This document shows positions 1 to 8,872 of a stretch of DNA of 64,000 bases, one piece after another. This DNA is from an uncultured Clostridia bacterium (GTDB lineage Bacteria; Bacillota; Clostridia; Christensenellales; Borkfalkiaceae): positions 1-64,000 of the forward strand of contig CANQHV010000004.1 in NCBI GenBank assembly GCA_947624005.1, given 5' to 3'. The position numbers and the translations under genes are program-made. The notes below the pieces were generated by a model. The model saw only the letters and a program-made list of their open reading frames with translations, had not been told where the DNA came from and made no database searches. Numbering within the stretch: the first letter of the stretch is position 1; every line of letters begins with the position of its first letter.

Positions 1-44
1 ACGGAGTGATTCTGTCATCTTTAACGGCATTAGCCTTTACTGAA

Positions 45-67
45 CCCCCAGACTATCTGGGGGTTTT
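45..67 (+). terminator. Intrinsic terminator of a gene left of the window
   Basis: A perfect 8-bp stem (CCCCCAGA/TCTGGGGG) with a 3-nt loop is followed by TTTT on the plus strand. It most likely ends a plus-strand transcript that begins before this window. Confidence 0.7.
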
Positions 68-79
68 CGTTATACAATA

Positions 80-115
80 AAACGCCCTGCGGCAACTGCC
101 GCAGGGCGTTTGAGT
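80..115 (-). terminator. Terminator downstream of hppA
   Basis: A long hairpin (ACGCCCTGCGGCA paired with its complement) lies just after the hppA stop codon and is followed by a T-rich stretch on the minus strand. It is placed to end hppA transcription. Confidence 0.75.
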
Positions 116-123
116 TTTAAGTT

Positions 124-2331
124 TTATACGGCGATATTTAGAATATCGAAAAGGTTGTGTTCGCTGAATACCACCACCGCTACGAGCGATACGGTTGACA
201 TTATTTTGATAAGAATATCGAGCGAAGGACCTACGGTATCTTTGAGGGGGTCGCCTACGGTGTCGCCGACGACCGACGCGTCGTGCGCGGAACCGCCTTT
301 GGCTTCGCCTTCGACGCCGCCCGATTCGATATACTTCTTCGCGTTATCCCACGCGCCGCCCGAGTTGCCGCAGAATACGGCGAGCATTATCGCCGTTATC
401 GTGGCTCCGATAAGCACGCCGCCCACAAATTCGGGTCCGAAGATAAAGCCCGTTACAAGCGGGAAGAGTATACACATTATGCAGGGTATGCGCATTTCTT
501 TGATTGCGCCCGAGGACGAAATTTTTATGCACGTCCTGTAATCGGGCATAACGCCCTCCTGTCCTTCGAGAAGTCCCGGGATTTCGTTGAACTGACGGCG
601 TACTTCGTCTACCATCTTTCTCGCCGCTTTTGCGACGGCGTTTATAAGCATACCCGAGAACAGGAAAGGAAGCGCGGCTCCCACAAGCGCGCCGCACAGC
701 GTGAGGGGCTGTATAAGGTTCAATACAAGGTCGCCTATGTCTATTGCGGCAAACGCATACAGGTACGAAGTCATCATCGACAGAGCGGCGAACGCCGCCG
801 AGCCGATTGCAAAGCCCTTGCCGATAGCCGCCGTGGTATTGCCTACGGAGTCGAGCTTGTCGGTGATTTCGCGCACTTCGGGGTCGAGGAAAGACATTTC
901 CGCAATGCCGCCCGCGTTGTCCGAAATGGGTCCGTAAGTATCTACCGATACGGTCGCCGCGACGAACGAAAGCATACCGAACGCCGCGCACGCAACGCCG
1001 TACATTCCCGCCAGAGCGTAGCTGCCGAAAATCGCAACCGCAAGTATTACAACGGGAAGCATACAGCTTATCATACCCGTCGCAAGACCTTGGGTTATGG
1101 TGAGCGCGGGACCTTCTTTCGAGGCTTTTGCTATGTTTTTGGTGGGTTTATAGTCGTAGCTTGTGTAGTATTCGGAAACGATTCCTATAAGTATGCCCGC
1201 GAGTATGCCGCAGACAGCCGCAAGCCAGGGCGAGAACACGCCCGCTTTAAACCCTACGTCTTTAAGGACCGCGCCGCCCGAAACGTCGGCGTCTTTGAAG
1301 ATAAGCCAGCTTATAAGACAGCCTACTCCCACCGTAACGCCCGCGGAAATCCACGTCGCTATATTGAGTTCCCTGTGCGCGTTTTCAGACAGTCGGGGTT
1401 TTATGACTATGTACGAAATACCTATTACGCACGCGAGAAGTCCGCAGCCCGAGAACACGAGCGGGAACATAAGCATTGATTCCAAAAGTTTGGTATCAAC
1501 AAATTTACCGTGCAAAAACAGCTCGCACGCGAGTATTATCGCCGACATAAACGCGCCGACGTACGATTCGAGCAAGTCGCTTCCGAGGCCCGCCACGTCG
1601 CCTACGTTGTCGCCGACGTTATCTGCGATAGTCGCGGGGTTGCGGGGGTCGTCTTCGGGTATGTGCGCCTCGGTTTTACCTACGAGGTCAGCGCCCATAT
1701 CCGCCGCTTTTGTATAAATGCCGCCGCCCACGCGGTTGAACATCGCAATAATCGAACAGCCCAACGCGTAGCCCGAAAGGGTCATTGTAAACGAGGATTT
1801 AAGCCCCGTAATGAAGTTTTTGCCTACCGTGCCGAGGGCGATATCCTCTATCTGACCCGCGGCTATGCCGAATATGCAGAAAACGATGATTGCGCCGAGA
1901 AGCGCGAACCCCGCTACGCAAAGCCCCATAACCGAGCCGCCCTTGAACGCCACTTTAAGGGTTTTGCCCAAATCCTTGGTTTCCCTTGCGGCGTTGGTCA
2001 CGCGCACGTTGGCGTACGTCGCTATCTTCATACCGACGAAGCCCGCCGCCGCGCTCATTACCGCGCCTATTATAAACGCTATCGCCGCCTGCCAGCTTAT
2101 GACGATAAATACTACTACCGCAATAACCGAACCTATTATCGCGACGACTTTATATTCGTACTTTATAAACTCGTTCGCGCCGATACGTATTGCGCCCGCT
2201 ATCTCGCCCATTCTGTCGGTGCCTTCTTCAAGCTTTCTTACGCAGAAATAGTTGAAAGCGGCGTAAGAAACGGCGAAAAGAATCGCCACACCGACGATAA
2301 CGAGCAACAGCGTTGCCGTGCCGAAATCCAT
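124..2331 (-). CDS. hppA: Membrane-bound K+-dependent pyrophosphatase, ion-pumping
   Basis: This 735-residue polytopic membrane protein couples hydrolysis of cytoplasmic pyrophosphate to export of H+ or Na+. It has the usual family length, many hydrophobic segments and the catalytic signatures DMGADLVGKTE (about 211-221) and DNVGDNVGDVAG (about 237-248). The segment GNTTAAIGKGFAIGS (about 497-511) has Ala where K+-independent enzymes carry Lys, so by family rules it should need K+. Sequence inspection does not settle whether it pumps Na+ or H+. It is a single-gene unit: the GltD-like gene upstream ends at its own terminator, and a TATAAT at about 2397-2402 may be its -10. The start ATG follows a GAGGAGAAAA ribosome binding site. 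Confidence 0.95.
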   Translation of the reverse strand: MDFGTATLLLVIVGVAILFAVSYAAFNYFCVRKLEEGTDRMGEIAGAIRIGANEFIKYEYKVVAIIGSVIAVVVFIVISWQAAIAFIIGAVMSAAAGFVGMKIATYANVRVTNAARETKDLGKTLKVAFKGGSVMGLCVAGFALLGAIIVFCIFGIAAGQIEDIALGTVGKNFITGLKSSFTMTLSGYALGCSIIAMFNRVGGGIYTKAADMGADLVGKTEAHIPEDDPRNPATIADNVGDNVGDVAGLGSDLLESYVGAFMSAIILACELFLHGKFVDTKLLESMLMFPLVFSGCGLLACVIGISYIVIKPRLSENAHRELNIATWISAGVTVGVGCLISWLIFKDADVSGGAVLKDVGFKAGVFSPWLAAVCGILAGILIGIVSEYYTSYDYKPTKNIAKASKEGPALTITQGLATGMISCMLPVVILAVAIFGSYALAGMYGVACAAFGMLSFVAATVSVDTYGPISDNAGGIAEMSFLDPEVREITDKLDSVGNTTAAIGKGFAIGSAAFAALSMMTSYLYAFAAIDIGDLVLNLIQPLTLCGALVGAALPFLFSGMLINAVAKAARKMVDEVRRQFNEIPGLLEGQEGVMPDYRTCIKISSSGAIKEMRIPCIMCILFPLVTGFIFGPEFVGGVLIGATITAIMLAVFCGNSGGAWDNAKKYIESGGVEGEAKGGSAHDASVVGDTVGDPLKDTVGPSLDILIKIMSTVSLVAVVVFSEHNLFDILNIAV

Positions 2332-2406
2332 CTTTAATTTTCTCCTCTTTAATATTTTTTCCGAACTGCTTTAAAAGCCGCCCGTACCGTTACAATATTA
2401 TACGCA

Positions 2407-2442
2407 AAAAAAGCGTTCAGGGCGCGGAGAAACTCCGCGCCT
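2407..2442 (-). terminator. Terminator after the GltD-like gene
   Basis: The hairpin GGCGCGGAG-TTT-CTCCGCGCC is followed on the minus strand by a run of seven T residues. It separates the GltD-like gene from hppA. Confidence 0.8.
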
Positions 2443-2447
2443 TGAAT

Positions 2448-3677
2448 TCAGTTGTCTTTGGGAAGCGATTGCAGGTATTCGTGCATAGCCTGCGCCACGC
2501 GTTTAGAGGTTTCCACCGCCTCGACCACCGTTTTTGCGCCCCTTACCACGTCGCCCGAGGCGAACAGCCCGGGACGGGAAGTTTCGCCGTTTTCGGTAAT
2601 CTTCGCAAGACCCCTTTCGTTTACTTCGAGCCCCTCTGTATTTTTAAGAATAAGGTTTGAAGGGCGTTGCGAAACGCATATCATTACCGTGTCCGCCCGC
2701 ATAAGCTCGGTCTTGTCCGAAACGGATATCACGCGGTGATTTTCGTCGCAGACGGTATCCGCGAACAATACGCCGTCGTCTGTGATTTCCACGGGCTGTT
2801 TATTGTAGATAAACTGCGCGCCCTCGATTTCGGCGTATTCCTTTTCTTCGTCGCTCGCCGAATATTTGTCGCTGCGGACGGTGATTTTTACGTCCTGCAC
2901 GCCGCGGCGGAGCGCCGTCCTCGCAACGTCCATAGCCACGTTGCCCGCGCCTATTATTATCATTGATTTGCCCAGCTGATATACTTCGGGCTTTTCCAAA
3001 AAGTGTACGCCGTAGTGTACGTGCCCCAGCGTTTCGCCCTTTATGTTAAGGGCTATGGGCCATGTTACGCCCGTGCCTATCGAAATAGCCTTGAAGCCGT
3101 CGCGGAACAGCTCGTCCACGCCGAACGCCTTGCCTATTGTGACGTTGAACTTTATCTTAACGCCCAGCTTGCGCATTAAAACTTCGTACCTGTCCACTAT
3201 TGCCTTGGGCAGACGGAATTCGGGAATACCGAACCTTAAAACGCCGCCGAGGCTGGTTTTGGACTCGAATACGGTAACGTCGTAACCGAGCTGCGCCATT
3301 TTAATGGAAATGGTTATGCCCGCGGGACCCGAGCCGACTACCGCCACTTTAATTCCGTTGCTTACGGGCTTTTCGAACTGCAAACTGTCGAGATAGTTGC
3401 TCGAAACGAAGTTTTCGATAGAGCTTATCTCGACGGGTTCGCCCTTAATCCCGCGCACGCAGTGACCCTGACACTGGTTGCCGTGGTTGCAGACTATCGA
3501 GCAGACTACGGACAGCGGGTTGTTGTCGAATACCATTTCGCCCGCGCCCTTTATGTCGCCGTTTAAAAATTTGGAAATCATCTGCGGTATGGGCGTCGAT
3601 ATGGGACAGCCCTTACGGCAGAGGGGATTTTTACAGTTGAGGCATCTTTTAGCCTCGGCAATTACGTTATGCGCCAT
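2448..3677 (-). CDS. GltD/NfnB-like NAD(P)-dependent FAD oxidoreductase
   Basis: This 409-residue protein resembles the small subunit of glutamate synthase and related electron-transfer flavoproteins. The N-terminus has a cysteine cluster (CLNCKNPLCRKGCP, about 13-26) and a second one (about 59-73) typical of the [4Fe-4S] domain of this family. An FAD-binding GSGPAG motif follows at about 115 and a second dinucleotide fold (IIGAGNVAMD) at about 243. There is no large GltB subunit or NfnA partner nearby, so a stand-alone NADPH-dependent reductase is as likely as a role in glutamate synthesis. It is shorter than typical NfnB. It is transcribed with the HIT gene 15 nt upstream and ends at a strong terminator. 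Confidence 0.8.
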   Translation of the reverse strand: MAHNVIAEAKRCLNCKNPLCRKGCPISTPIPQMISKFLNGDIKGAGEMVFDNNPLSVVCSIVCNHGNQCQGHCVRGIKGEPVEISSIENFVSSNYLDSLQFEKPVSNGIKVAVVGSGPAGITISIKMAQLGYDVTVFESKTSLGGVLRFGIPEFRLPKAIVDRYEVLMRKLGVKIKFNVTIGKAFGVDELFRDGFKAISIGTGVTWPIALNIKGETLGHVHYGVHFLEKPEVYQLGKSMIIIGAGNVAMDVARTALRRGVQDVKITVRSDKYSASDEEKEYAEIEGAQFIYNKQPVEITDDGVLFADTVCDENHRVISVSDKTELMRADTVMICVSQRPSNLILKNTEGLEVNERGLAKITENGETSRPGLFASGDVVRGAKTVVEAVETSKRVAQAMHEYLQSLPKDN

Positions 3678-3692
3678 TTTTTATGCCCCCCT

Positions 3693-4112
3693 TTAAAGCG
3701 CTTTTTTGATATCTTCTATCATCTTGGCGTATTCTGCGTCGGAAAGAAAAGTCTTCTGCGGGTTCATCTGGAATATGCCGCCCCATTCGTCGCCGCCCTT
3801 GTATTTGGGGCAGAGGTGAACGTGAAGATGACAGCCCGTATCGCCGTATGCGCCGTAGTTGAGTTTGTCGGGCTTGAACACCTTGTGTATAGCCCTTGCC
3901 GCGTGCGCGACGTCCTCGATGAAAAGACGCCTTTCTTCTTCGGAAATATCCACTATCTCGGAAACGTGGTCTTTATACGCGACTATGCACCTGCCGCGCT
4001 TGGATTGTTCCTTGAATAAAATAAGCGAGCTTACCTGCAAATCGCAGATATATATGCCGAATTTATCGAGCAATTCTCCGCGCATACAGTAGCCGCAATT
4101 TTTATCTTTCAT
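3693..4112 (-). CDS. HIT family nucleotide hydrolase/transferase
   Basis: This 139-residue protein carries the histidine triad HLHVHLCPK (about 95-103), the active site of HIT enzymes that hydrolyse nucleoside phosphoramidates or dinucleoside polyphosphates. An N-terminal CGYCMRGE motif is common in Clostridia HIT proteins and may bind zinc with later residues. Family length is usual. It is the first gene of a two-gene operon with the GltD-like flavoprotein, behind a TTGAAT-17-TATAAT promoter and a GGGGGA ribosome binding site. The physiological substrate cannot be told from sequence. Confidence 0.9.
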   Translation of the reverse strand: MKDKNCGYCMRGELLDKFGIYICDLQVSSLILFKEQSKRGRCIVAYKDHVSEIVDISEEERRLFIEDVAHAARAIHKVFKPDKLNYGAYGDTGCHLHVHLCPKYKGGDEWGGIFQMNPQKTFLSDAEYAKMIEDIKKAL

Positions 4113-4149
4113 ATAATTTTCCCCCGTAACTTTTCATTTACCGCTAATC

Positions 4150-4178
4150 ATTATAACACACGATTTTCAAATATTCAA
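4150..4178 (-). promoter_or_regulatory. SigA-type promoter of the HIT-GltD operon
   Basis: On the minus strand, -35 TTGAAT (4173-4178) and -10 TATAAT (4150-4155) are separated by 17 bp, about 40 bp upstream of the HIT start codon. Confidence 0.75.
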
Positions 4179-4327
4179 TAGATTGCGGGAAATTTTAGCG
4201 ACTTTTTCGGTCCGATTGAATTTTCCGTACCCTAACCGCGAGCCGCCGCCCGCAACCTGCGGGCGGCGGCTCGCTCGGGTCGGGCGTTATGCCGCGGGCG
4301 TTGTGTGCGAAGCGGGGCGCAAAGCGT

Positions 4328-4437
4328 GTAAGTCGGCTGATATTACGCGGCGTTTGCGGCGCGGCGGGGCGGCGGTTGCGGCGGCGTGTAAATGAGCACG
4401 CGAAGTAAATCGGCTGATATTATGCAGCGTTTGCGGG
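4328..4437. repeat. 33-bp direct repeat, 77-bp period
   Basis: Two copies (4328-4360 and 4405-4437) share TCGGCTGATATTA followed by a GCGTTTGCGG block and differ at four positions. The origin is unknown; it may be a remnant of tandem duplication. Confidence 0.7.
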
Positions 4438-4581
4438 CGGTGAGTAAGGGCGCGGCGTATAGCGCGCGGCGCGGCGGAGTGCGGCGGGGCTTACGGCGTT
4501 TGCGGCTTGGCGTAGGGATAAACGGCTTGGCGGTGCGGCGGGGGCGGCGGGGAGAAATTTAAAGTAAAGCGGATAAAATCG

Positions 4582-4618
4582 ATGTGCGCCCGCGAGCGGT
4601 AAGCTCGCGGGCGCACAT
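4582..4618 (-). terminator. Hairpin downstream of hydA
   Basis: This is a perfect 16-bp stem (ATGTGCGCCCGCGAGC) with loop GGTAA. It lies 75 bp beyond the hydA stop and probably ends the hyd operon. Closely similar hairpins with GG(T)AA loops occur at 9002-9044 and 25764-25799. Confidence 0.55.
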
Positions 4619-4693
4619 AATTACGTTTTATATTTTATTTATATACTGCGCGGCAAAAACGCGCCGTATATTCCGCAAAAACGCCGTACGTTT

Positions 4694-6418
4694 TCAGTAT
4701 TTTTCCCTCTTTTCGTACGAGGTATGCAACAGTTCGTGCGATTTATGCGAGAGGGGCGCGCCGAAATACTCTTTGTAAAGCATATCGACGGCGGGAGTTT
4801 CGTGCGAACAGCGGTATTTGTTTTCTCTGTCGCAGTCGTACAGCGCCTGCGCGCGCACGGTTTTAAGGTCTACGGAGTTGCGGATTTCGTCGTGAACGTA
4901 AGGCTGACCGCCGCCGTTTATGCAACCGCCGGGGCAAGCCATAATTTCGATGAACGTATAGTCCTTTTCGCCCTTTTTGACGCGTTCGCAAAGCCGTCTT
5001 GCGTTGTCAAGACCGCTTGCGACGGCAACCCTTACAGTCTTTCCGCCCAGAGTATATTCGGCTTCTTTAACGCCCTTTGTGCCGCGCACTTCGGTAAATT
5101 CGACGGGCGCGCCGTCGCCGCCGAGTTTATATGCCGCTGTTCTGAGCGCCGCTTCCATAACGCCGCCCGTCGTGCCGAAAATTGCGCCCGCGCCGCTCGC
5201 CTCGCCGAAGGGCGTGTCAAACTCCGCGTCGGGGATATTAGCGAAATCTATGCCCGCTTCCTTTATCATCTTGGCAAGTTCGCGGGTGGTAAGCGCCGCG
5301 TCCGTGTATCCTTTGAGCGCGTCGCGCGTGATTTCGAATTTTTTCGCCGTGCAGGGTATTACCGATACGACGTACAGATTTTCGGGCTTTATGCCGTTCT
5401 TTTCGCAGTACCAGGTTTTAAGCACCGCAGAGAACATCTCCTGCGGGGATTTACAGCTCGAAATATTGGGCAGAAGTTCGGGGTAATAATGTTCGGCGAA
5501 CTTGACCCAGCCGGGACAGCAGCTTGTGAACATCGGGAGCGTGCCGCCCGTCTTAATGCGTTCGAGCAGTTCGTGCGCCTCCTCCATTATAGTGAGGTCG
5601 GCGGTAACGTCCATATTGAAGCACTTTACGTCGCCGAGCTGTTTTATCGCGGCGACCATCTTGCCCTCTACGTTGGTTCCCACGGGCAGACCGAAAGCCT
5701 CGCCCAAAGTCGCCTTAACCGAGGGAGCGGTGAAGAACACAACCTCTTTCGAGGGGTCCACTATCGCGCCCCAGACGTCGGCAACCGCACTCTTTTCGTA
5801 CAGCGCGCCGACGGGGCAGGCGACTACGCACTGACCGCAGTTTACGCAAGGGGTAAACGCAAGCGACACGTCGTACGGCGAGCCTATTACCTTGGCGTAG
5901 CCCCTGTGTTTGGGTCCTATCGCGCCTATCGTCTGTCTGTTGCACGCCGCGACGCAACGCGTACACATTACGCACTTGGAGTTGTCGCGCACTACCGACG
6001 CCGAAAGGTCGTCTATGGGCTTTTCGTCGTGGTCGGTGCCGAACCTGTCCTCTTCCGCGTTGTATTCGAGCGCGAGCTTTTGAAGTTCGCAGTTCATCGA
6101 ACGCACACAGCTTAAACACTTTTTCTTATGGGTCGAAAGCAGAAGTTCGACCGTTGTCTTTCTCGATTTTCTGACTTTTGGTGTATTGGTGCGCACTTCC
6201 ATACCCTCGGAAACGGGGTACACGCACGCCGCCACAAGACCTCTCGCGCCCGTAGCCTCGACAAGGCACATACGGCAGGAACCTACGCACTGCACGTCTT
6301 TGAGATAGCACAGGGTGGGTATTCTGACGTTGGCGAGCTTCGCCGCCTGCAATATTGTCGAGCCCTCGGGAACGGATACGGGTATGCCGTTGATTTTCAA
6401 ATTAACCATTGTACTCAC
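4694..6418 (-). CDS. hydA: [FeFe] hydrogenase catalytic subunit HydA
   Basis: This 574-residue cytoplasmic enzyme forms or oxidises H2. The N-terminal [2Fe-2S] domain has Cys at about 37, 48, 51 and 65. It is followed by the His-Cys3 cluster (HKKKCLSC) and two [4Fe-4S] sites (CVMCTRCVAACN and CVNCGQCVVACP). The H-cluster motifs are all present: TSCCPGW, the SCKSPQEMFSAVLK block and ACPGGCINGGGQP. The layout and its partners HydB and HydC, encoded just upstream with 1- and 10-nt gaps, fit the trimeric NADH-dependent or electron-bifurcating group (A3). Such enzymes use NADH plus reduced ferredoxin to make H2 during fermentation. The gene is last in hydCBA. Confidence 0.95.
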   Translation of the reverse strand: MSTMVNLKINGIPVSVPEGSTILQAAKLANVRIPTLCYLKDVQCVGSCRMCLVEATGARGLVAACVYPVSEGMEVRTNTPKVRKSRKTTVELLLSTHKKKCLSCVRSMNCELQKLALEYNAEEDRFGTDHDEKPIDDLSASVVRDNSKCVMCTRCVAACNRQTIGAIGPKHRGYAKVIGSPYDVSLAFTPCVNCGQCVVACPVGALYEKSAVADVWGAIVDPSKEVVFFTAPSVKATLGEAFGLPVGTNVEGKMVAAIKQLGDVKCFNMDVTADLTIMEEAHELLERIKTGGTLPMFTSCCPGWVKFAEHYYPELLPNISSCKSPQEMFSAVLKTWYCEKNGIKPENLYVVSVIPCTAKKFEITRDALKGYTDAALTTRELAKMIKEAGIDFANIPDAEFDTPFGEASGAGAIFGTTGGVMEAALRTAAYKLGGDGAPVEFTEVRGTKGVKEAEYTLGGKTVRVAVASGLDNARRLCERVKKGEKDYTFIEIMACPGGCINGGGQPYVHDEIRNSVDLKTVRAQALYDCDRENKYRCSHETPAVDMLYKEYFGAPLSHKSHELLHTSYEKREKY

Positions 6419-6419
6419 C

Positions 6420-8312
6420 TCACTTCTTCACTATTGCGTTGAATTTGCAATGCGCAATACACTGTCCGCACTTTATGCACTTCGTAACGTCGATTTCGTG
6501 CGGGCTTTTAACCGCGCCCGATATCGCGGAAACGGGGCAGTTGCGCGCGCAGAGCGTACAACCGCGGCATTTATCGGGCTGAATATAGTAGTTGAGAAGG
6601 GATTTGCACACGCCCGCGGGACATTTTTTGTCGATTATGTGCGCTCTGTATTCGTCCCCGAAATGCGCCATCGTCGAAAGTATGGGGTTGGGCGCGGACT
6701 GCCCGAGCGCGCAAAGGCTGGAACTCTTCATATGTTCCGCTATTTCCTTTATCTTTTCGAGGTCCTGCTCTTCGCCCTTGCCCTCGGTAATCTTTTTCAG
6801 AAGTTCGAGCATTCTTTTGGTGCCTACGCGGCAGGGCGTACATTTGCCGCAGCTTTCGTCCGCGGTAAATTCGAGATAGAATTTCGCGATATCCACCATA
6901 CAGGTGTCCTCGTCCATTACGATAAGTCCGCCCGAGCCCATCATCGAGCCTATCGCGACGAGGTTGTCGAAATCCATTCCTATATCTATATATTTATCGG
7001 GGATACAGCCGCCCGAAGGACCGCCCGTCTGGGCGGCTTTGAACTTTTTGCCGTGGGGTATGCCGCCGCCGATATCGTATATTATCGTGCGCAGAGTGGT
7101 GCCCATCGGAACTTCGACAAGTCCGACGTTGTTTATTTTGCCGCCGAGCGCGAATACCTTTGTACCCTTGCTCTTTTCGGTGCCTATCGAGGCGAACCAC
7201 TTGCTTCCTTTCAAAATTATGGGGGAAACGGACGCCCACGTTTCGACGTTGTTCAAAACGGTGGGTTTGCCGAACACGCCGCACTGCGCCGAGAACGGCG
7301 GGCGGGGTCTGGGTTCGCCGCGGTGACCTTCGATTGACGCCATAAGCGCCGTTTCTTCGCCGCAGACGAACGCGCCCGCGCCGAGGCGGACGTGAATGTC
7401 GAAATCGAAGCCGCTTCCCAGAATGTTTTTGCCGAGCAGACCGAGTTTTCTCGACTGCTCTATCGCTATATTAAGTCTTTCTACCGCTATGGGGTATTCC
7501 GCGCGCACGTAAATATAGCCCTCGCTTGCGCCCACGGTATAGCCCGCTATCGTCATAGCTTCGAGTACGGTGTGGGGGTCGCCTTCGAGAACGGACCTGT
7601 CCATAAACGCGCCGGGGTCGCCCTCGTCGGCGTTACAGCAGACGTACTTCACGTCGCCCTCAGCCTCTTTTGTGAACTGCCATTTAAGCCCCGTGGGGAA
7701 GCCCGCGCCGCCCCTGCCGCGCAGTCCCGCCGCCTTGATTTCGGCTATTACTTCGTCGGGGGTCATTTCGAACAGCACTTTCGCAAGCGCGGCGTAGTCG
7801 CCTGCGCCTATCGCCTCTTCTATGCTCTCCGCCGCGATAACGCCGCAGTTGCGGAGCGCGATGCGCATCTGGTGCTTATAGAAGGGAATTTCCGCGAAAG
7901 GTATTACGCTTCCGTCCTCGTGCACGGTGGGAGCGTATAAAAGTTCCTTTACTATCTGCCCGCCCTTTACAAGGTGCTTTTCGGCAACCGTTTTGGCGTG
8001 CTCGGGGGTCATCTGGGAATAGAACGCGCCCTCGGGATAAACTATCATAATGGGACCGAGCGCGCAAAGACCGAAACAGCCCGTCTTGACTATAAGAACG
8101 TCGTCTATTCCAAGCTCTTTGAAGCTTATTTCGAGCTGTTCGATGACTTTAAGCGATTTGGACGAAGTACAGCCCGTGCCGCCGCAGACGAGAACCTGCT
8201 TTCTGTATCCCGTGTTTACCGCGAGTTTTTCCGCCTGTTCGCGGATTATCCTGCGGACGTTTATAAGGTCGGCTTTTTCAGCCGCGATTTTTTTAAGTTC
8301 CTGAACAGTCAT
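6420..8312 (-). CDS. hydB: Hydrogenase NADH-binding subunit HydB (NuoF-like)
   Basis: This 630-residue subunit brings NAD(H) and FMN chemistry to the hydrogenase complex. In order it has a thioredoxin-like [2Fe-2S] domain (CGGTGCTSSKS, about 44-54), the FMN/NADH-binding NuoF core (GRGGAGFPTGLKW, then GAGAFVCGEETALM), the [4Fe-4S] motif ESCGKCTPCRVGT, and a C-terminal ferredoxin domain with two CxxCxxCxxxCP-type clusters. This fused architecture is typical of HydB of trimeric hydrogenases and of NuoF-like subunits of NADP-reducing hydrogenases. It sits between hydC and hydA with almost no spacing, which implies one transcript and stoichiometric assembly. Confidence 0.95.
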   Translation of the reverse strand: MTVQELKKIAAEKADLINVRRIIREQAEKLAVNTGYRKQVLVCGGTGCTSSKSLKVIEQLEISFKELGIDDVLIVKTGCFGLCALGPIMIVYPEGAFYSQMTPEHAKTVAEKHLVKGGQIVKELLYAPTVHEDGSVIPFAEIPFYKHQMRIALRNCGVIAAESIEEAIGAGDYAALAKVLFEMTPDEVIAEIKAAGLRGRGGAGFPTGLKWQFTKEAEGDVKYVCCNADEGDPGAFMDRSVLEGDPHTVLEAMTIAGYTVGASEGYIYVRAEYPIAVERLNIAIEQSRKLGLLGKNILGSGFDFDIHVRLGAGAFVCGEETALMASIEGHRGEPRPRPPFSAQCGVFGKPTVLNNVETWASVSPIILKGSKWFASIGTEKSKGTKVFALGGKINNVGLVEVPMGTTLRTIIYDIGGGIPHGKKFKAAQTGGPSGGCIPDKYIDIGMDFDNLVAIGSMMGSGGLIVMDEDTCMVDIAKFYLEFTADESCGKCTPCRVGTKRMLELLKKITEGKGEEQDLEKIKEIAEHMKSSSLCALGQSAPNPILSTMAHFGDEYRAHIIDKKCPAGVCKSLLNYYIQPDKCRGCTLCARNCPVSAISGAVKSPHEIDVTKCIKCGQCIAHCKFNAIVKK

Positions 8313-8322
8313 ATAATCCTCC

Positions 8323-8811
8323 TCAATCGGATATGTAACCGTTTAGAATTTCGGTTACTTCGGCGGGCGTAAGTTTGCCGTAAACTTCGTCGTCCACAAT
8401 CATAACGGGCGCAAGCCCGCAGGCGCCCACGCACCTGCAACTGTCGATTGAAAACTTTCTGTCGGGCGTACATTCGCCGCAACCTATGCGCAGTTCCTTT
8501 TCGACCGCTTCCAAAATTTTGTCGCTGCCCTTTACATAGCACGCGGTGCCGAGGCAAACGGAAATTTTATGCTTGCCCTTGGGGTTTAAAGTGAACTGGG
8601 AATAGAATGTAGCCACTCCGTATACTTCCGCGAGGGGAATGTTGAGTTCTTCGGCGATAACCGTCTGAACTTCCGCGGGCAGATATCCGTAAATCGACTG
8701 CGCCTCGTGCAGAATGGGCATAAGCGCGCCCGCTTCGCCTCTGTGGGCGTTTATGCAGTCCGTAAGCTTCTGCGCCTGTTCCGCCGTTCCTTCGAATAAA
8801 TTCTGTGACAT
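8323..8811 (-). CDS. hydC: Hydrogenase [2Fe-2S] subunit HydC (NuoE-like)
   Basis: This 162-residue thioredoxin-fold ferredoxin passes electrons between FMN in HydB and the cluster chain of HydA. The four ligands are visible as CLGTAC (about 82-87) and CRCVGAC (about 122-128), the normal NuoE spacing pattern. Family length is normal. It is the first gene of hydCBA and is preceded by an extended -10 promoter (TGATATAAT) and an AGGAGT ribosome binding site. Since rex is encoded at 18.2 kb, NADH-responsive control is plausible, but no convincing Rex operator is seen here. Confidence 0.93.
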   Translation of the reverse strand: MSQNLFEGTAEQAQKLTDCINAHRGEAGALMPILHEAQSIYGYLPAEVQTVIAEELNIPLAEVYGVATFYSQFTLNPKGKHKISVCLGTACYVKGSDKILEAVEKELRIGCGECTPDRKFSIDSCRCVGACGLAPVMIVDDEVYGKLTPAEVTEILNGYISD

Positions 8812-8863
8812 TGTTTACTCCTCGAATTAATACCTGTATTAAAGATATTTTTGTAACGGTTTC

Positions 8864-8872
8864 ATTATATCA
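8864..8872 (-). promoter_or_regulatory. Extended -10 promoter of hydCBA
   Basis: The minus strand reads TGATATAAT, a full extended -10 element, about 55 bp upstream of hydC. The -35 region is AT-rich and poor (TTTATT at 17-bp spacing), as is common with extended -10 promoters. Confidence 0.6.

Larger units (their letters stand above)
4180..4693. other. Gene-free GC-rich, G-skewed spacer with tandem repeat
   Basis: I see no credible gene between hydA and the HIT promoter. The left part has a hairpin (GCCGCCCGCA/TGCGGGCGGC around 4250-4270). The middle is rich in GCGGCG words with many more G than C on the plus strand. It contains a 33-bp direct repeat at 4328-4360 and 4405-4437 (29 of 33 identical, core TCGGCTGATATTA). 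The right end holds the terminator-like hairpin at 4582-4618. The 70-residue ORF at 4183-4395 has a low-complexity composition and is not supported. Confidence 0.6.

Noticed and set aside
283-1479. Long plus-strand ORFs antisense to hppA, hydA, hydB, the ABC exporter, nrdD and the dehydratase-like gene
   Set aside because: They are shadows of real minus-strand genes caused by GC-rich codon bias; all have Arg/His/Tyr-rich nonsense composition.
4183-4395. 70-residue plus-strand ORF in the GC-rich spacer
   Set aside because: Arg/Ala/Gly low-complexity composition caused by GCGGCG words, and no ribosome binding site.
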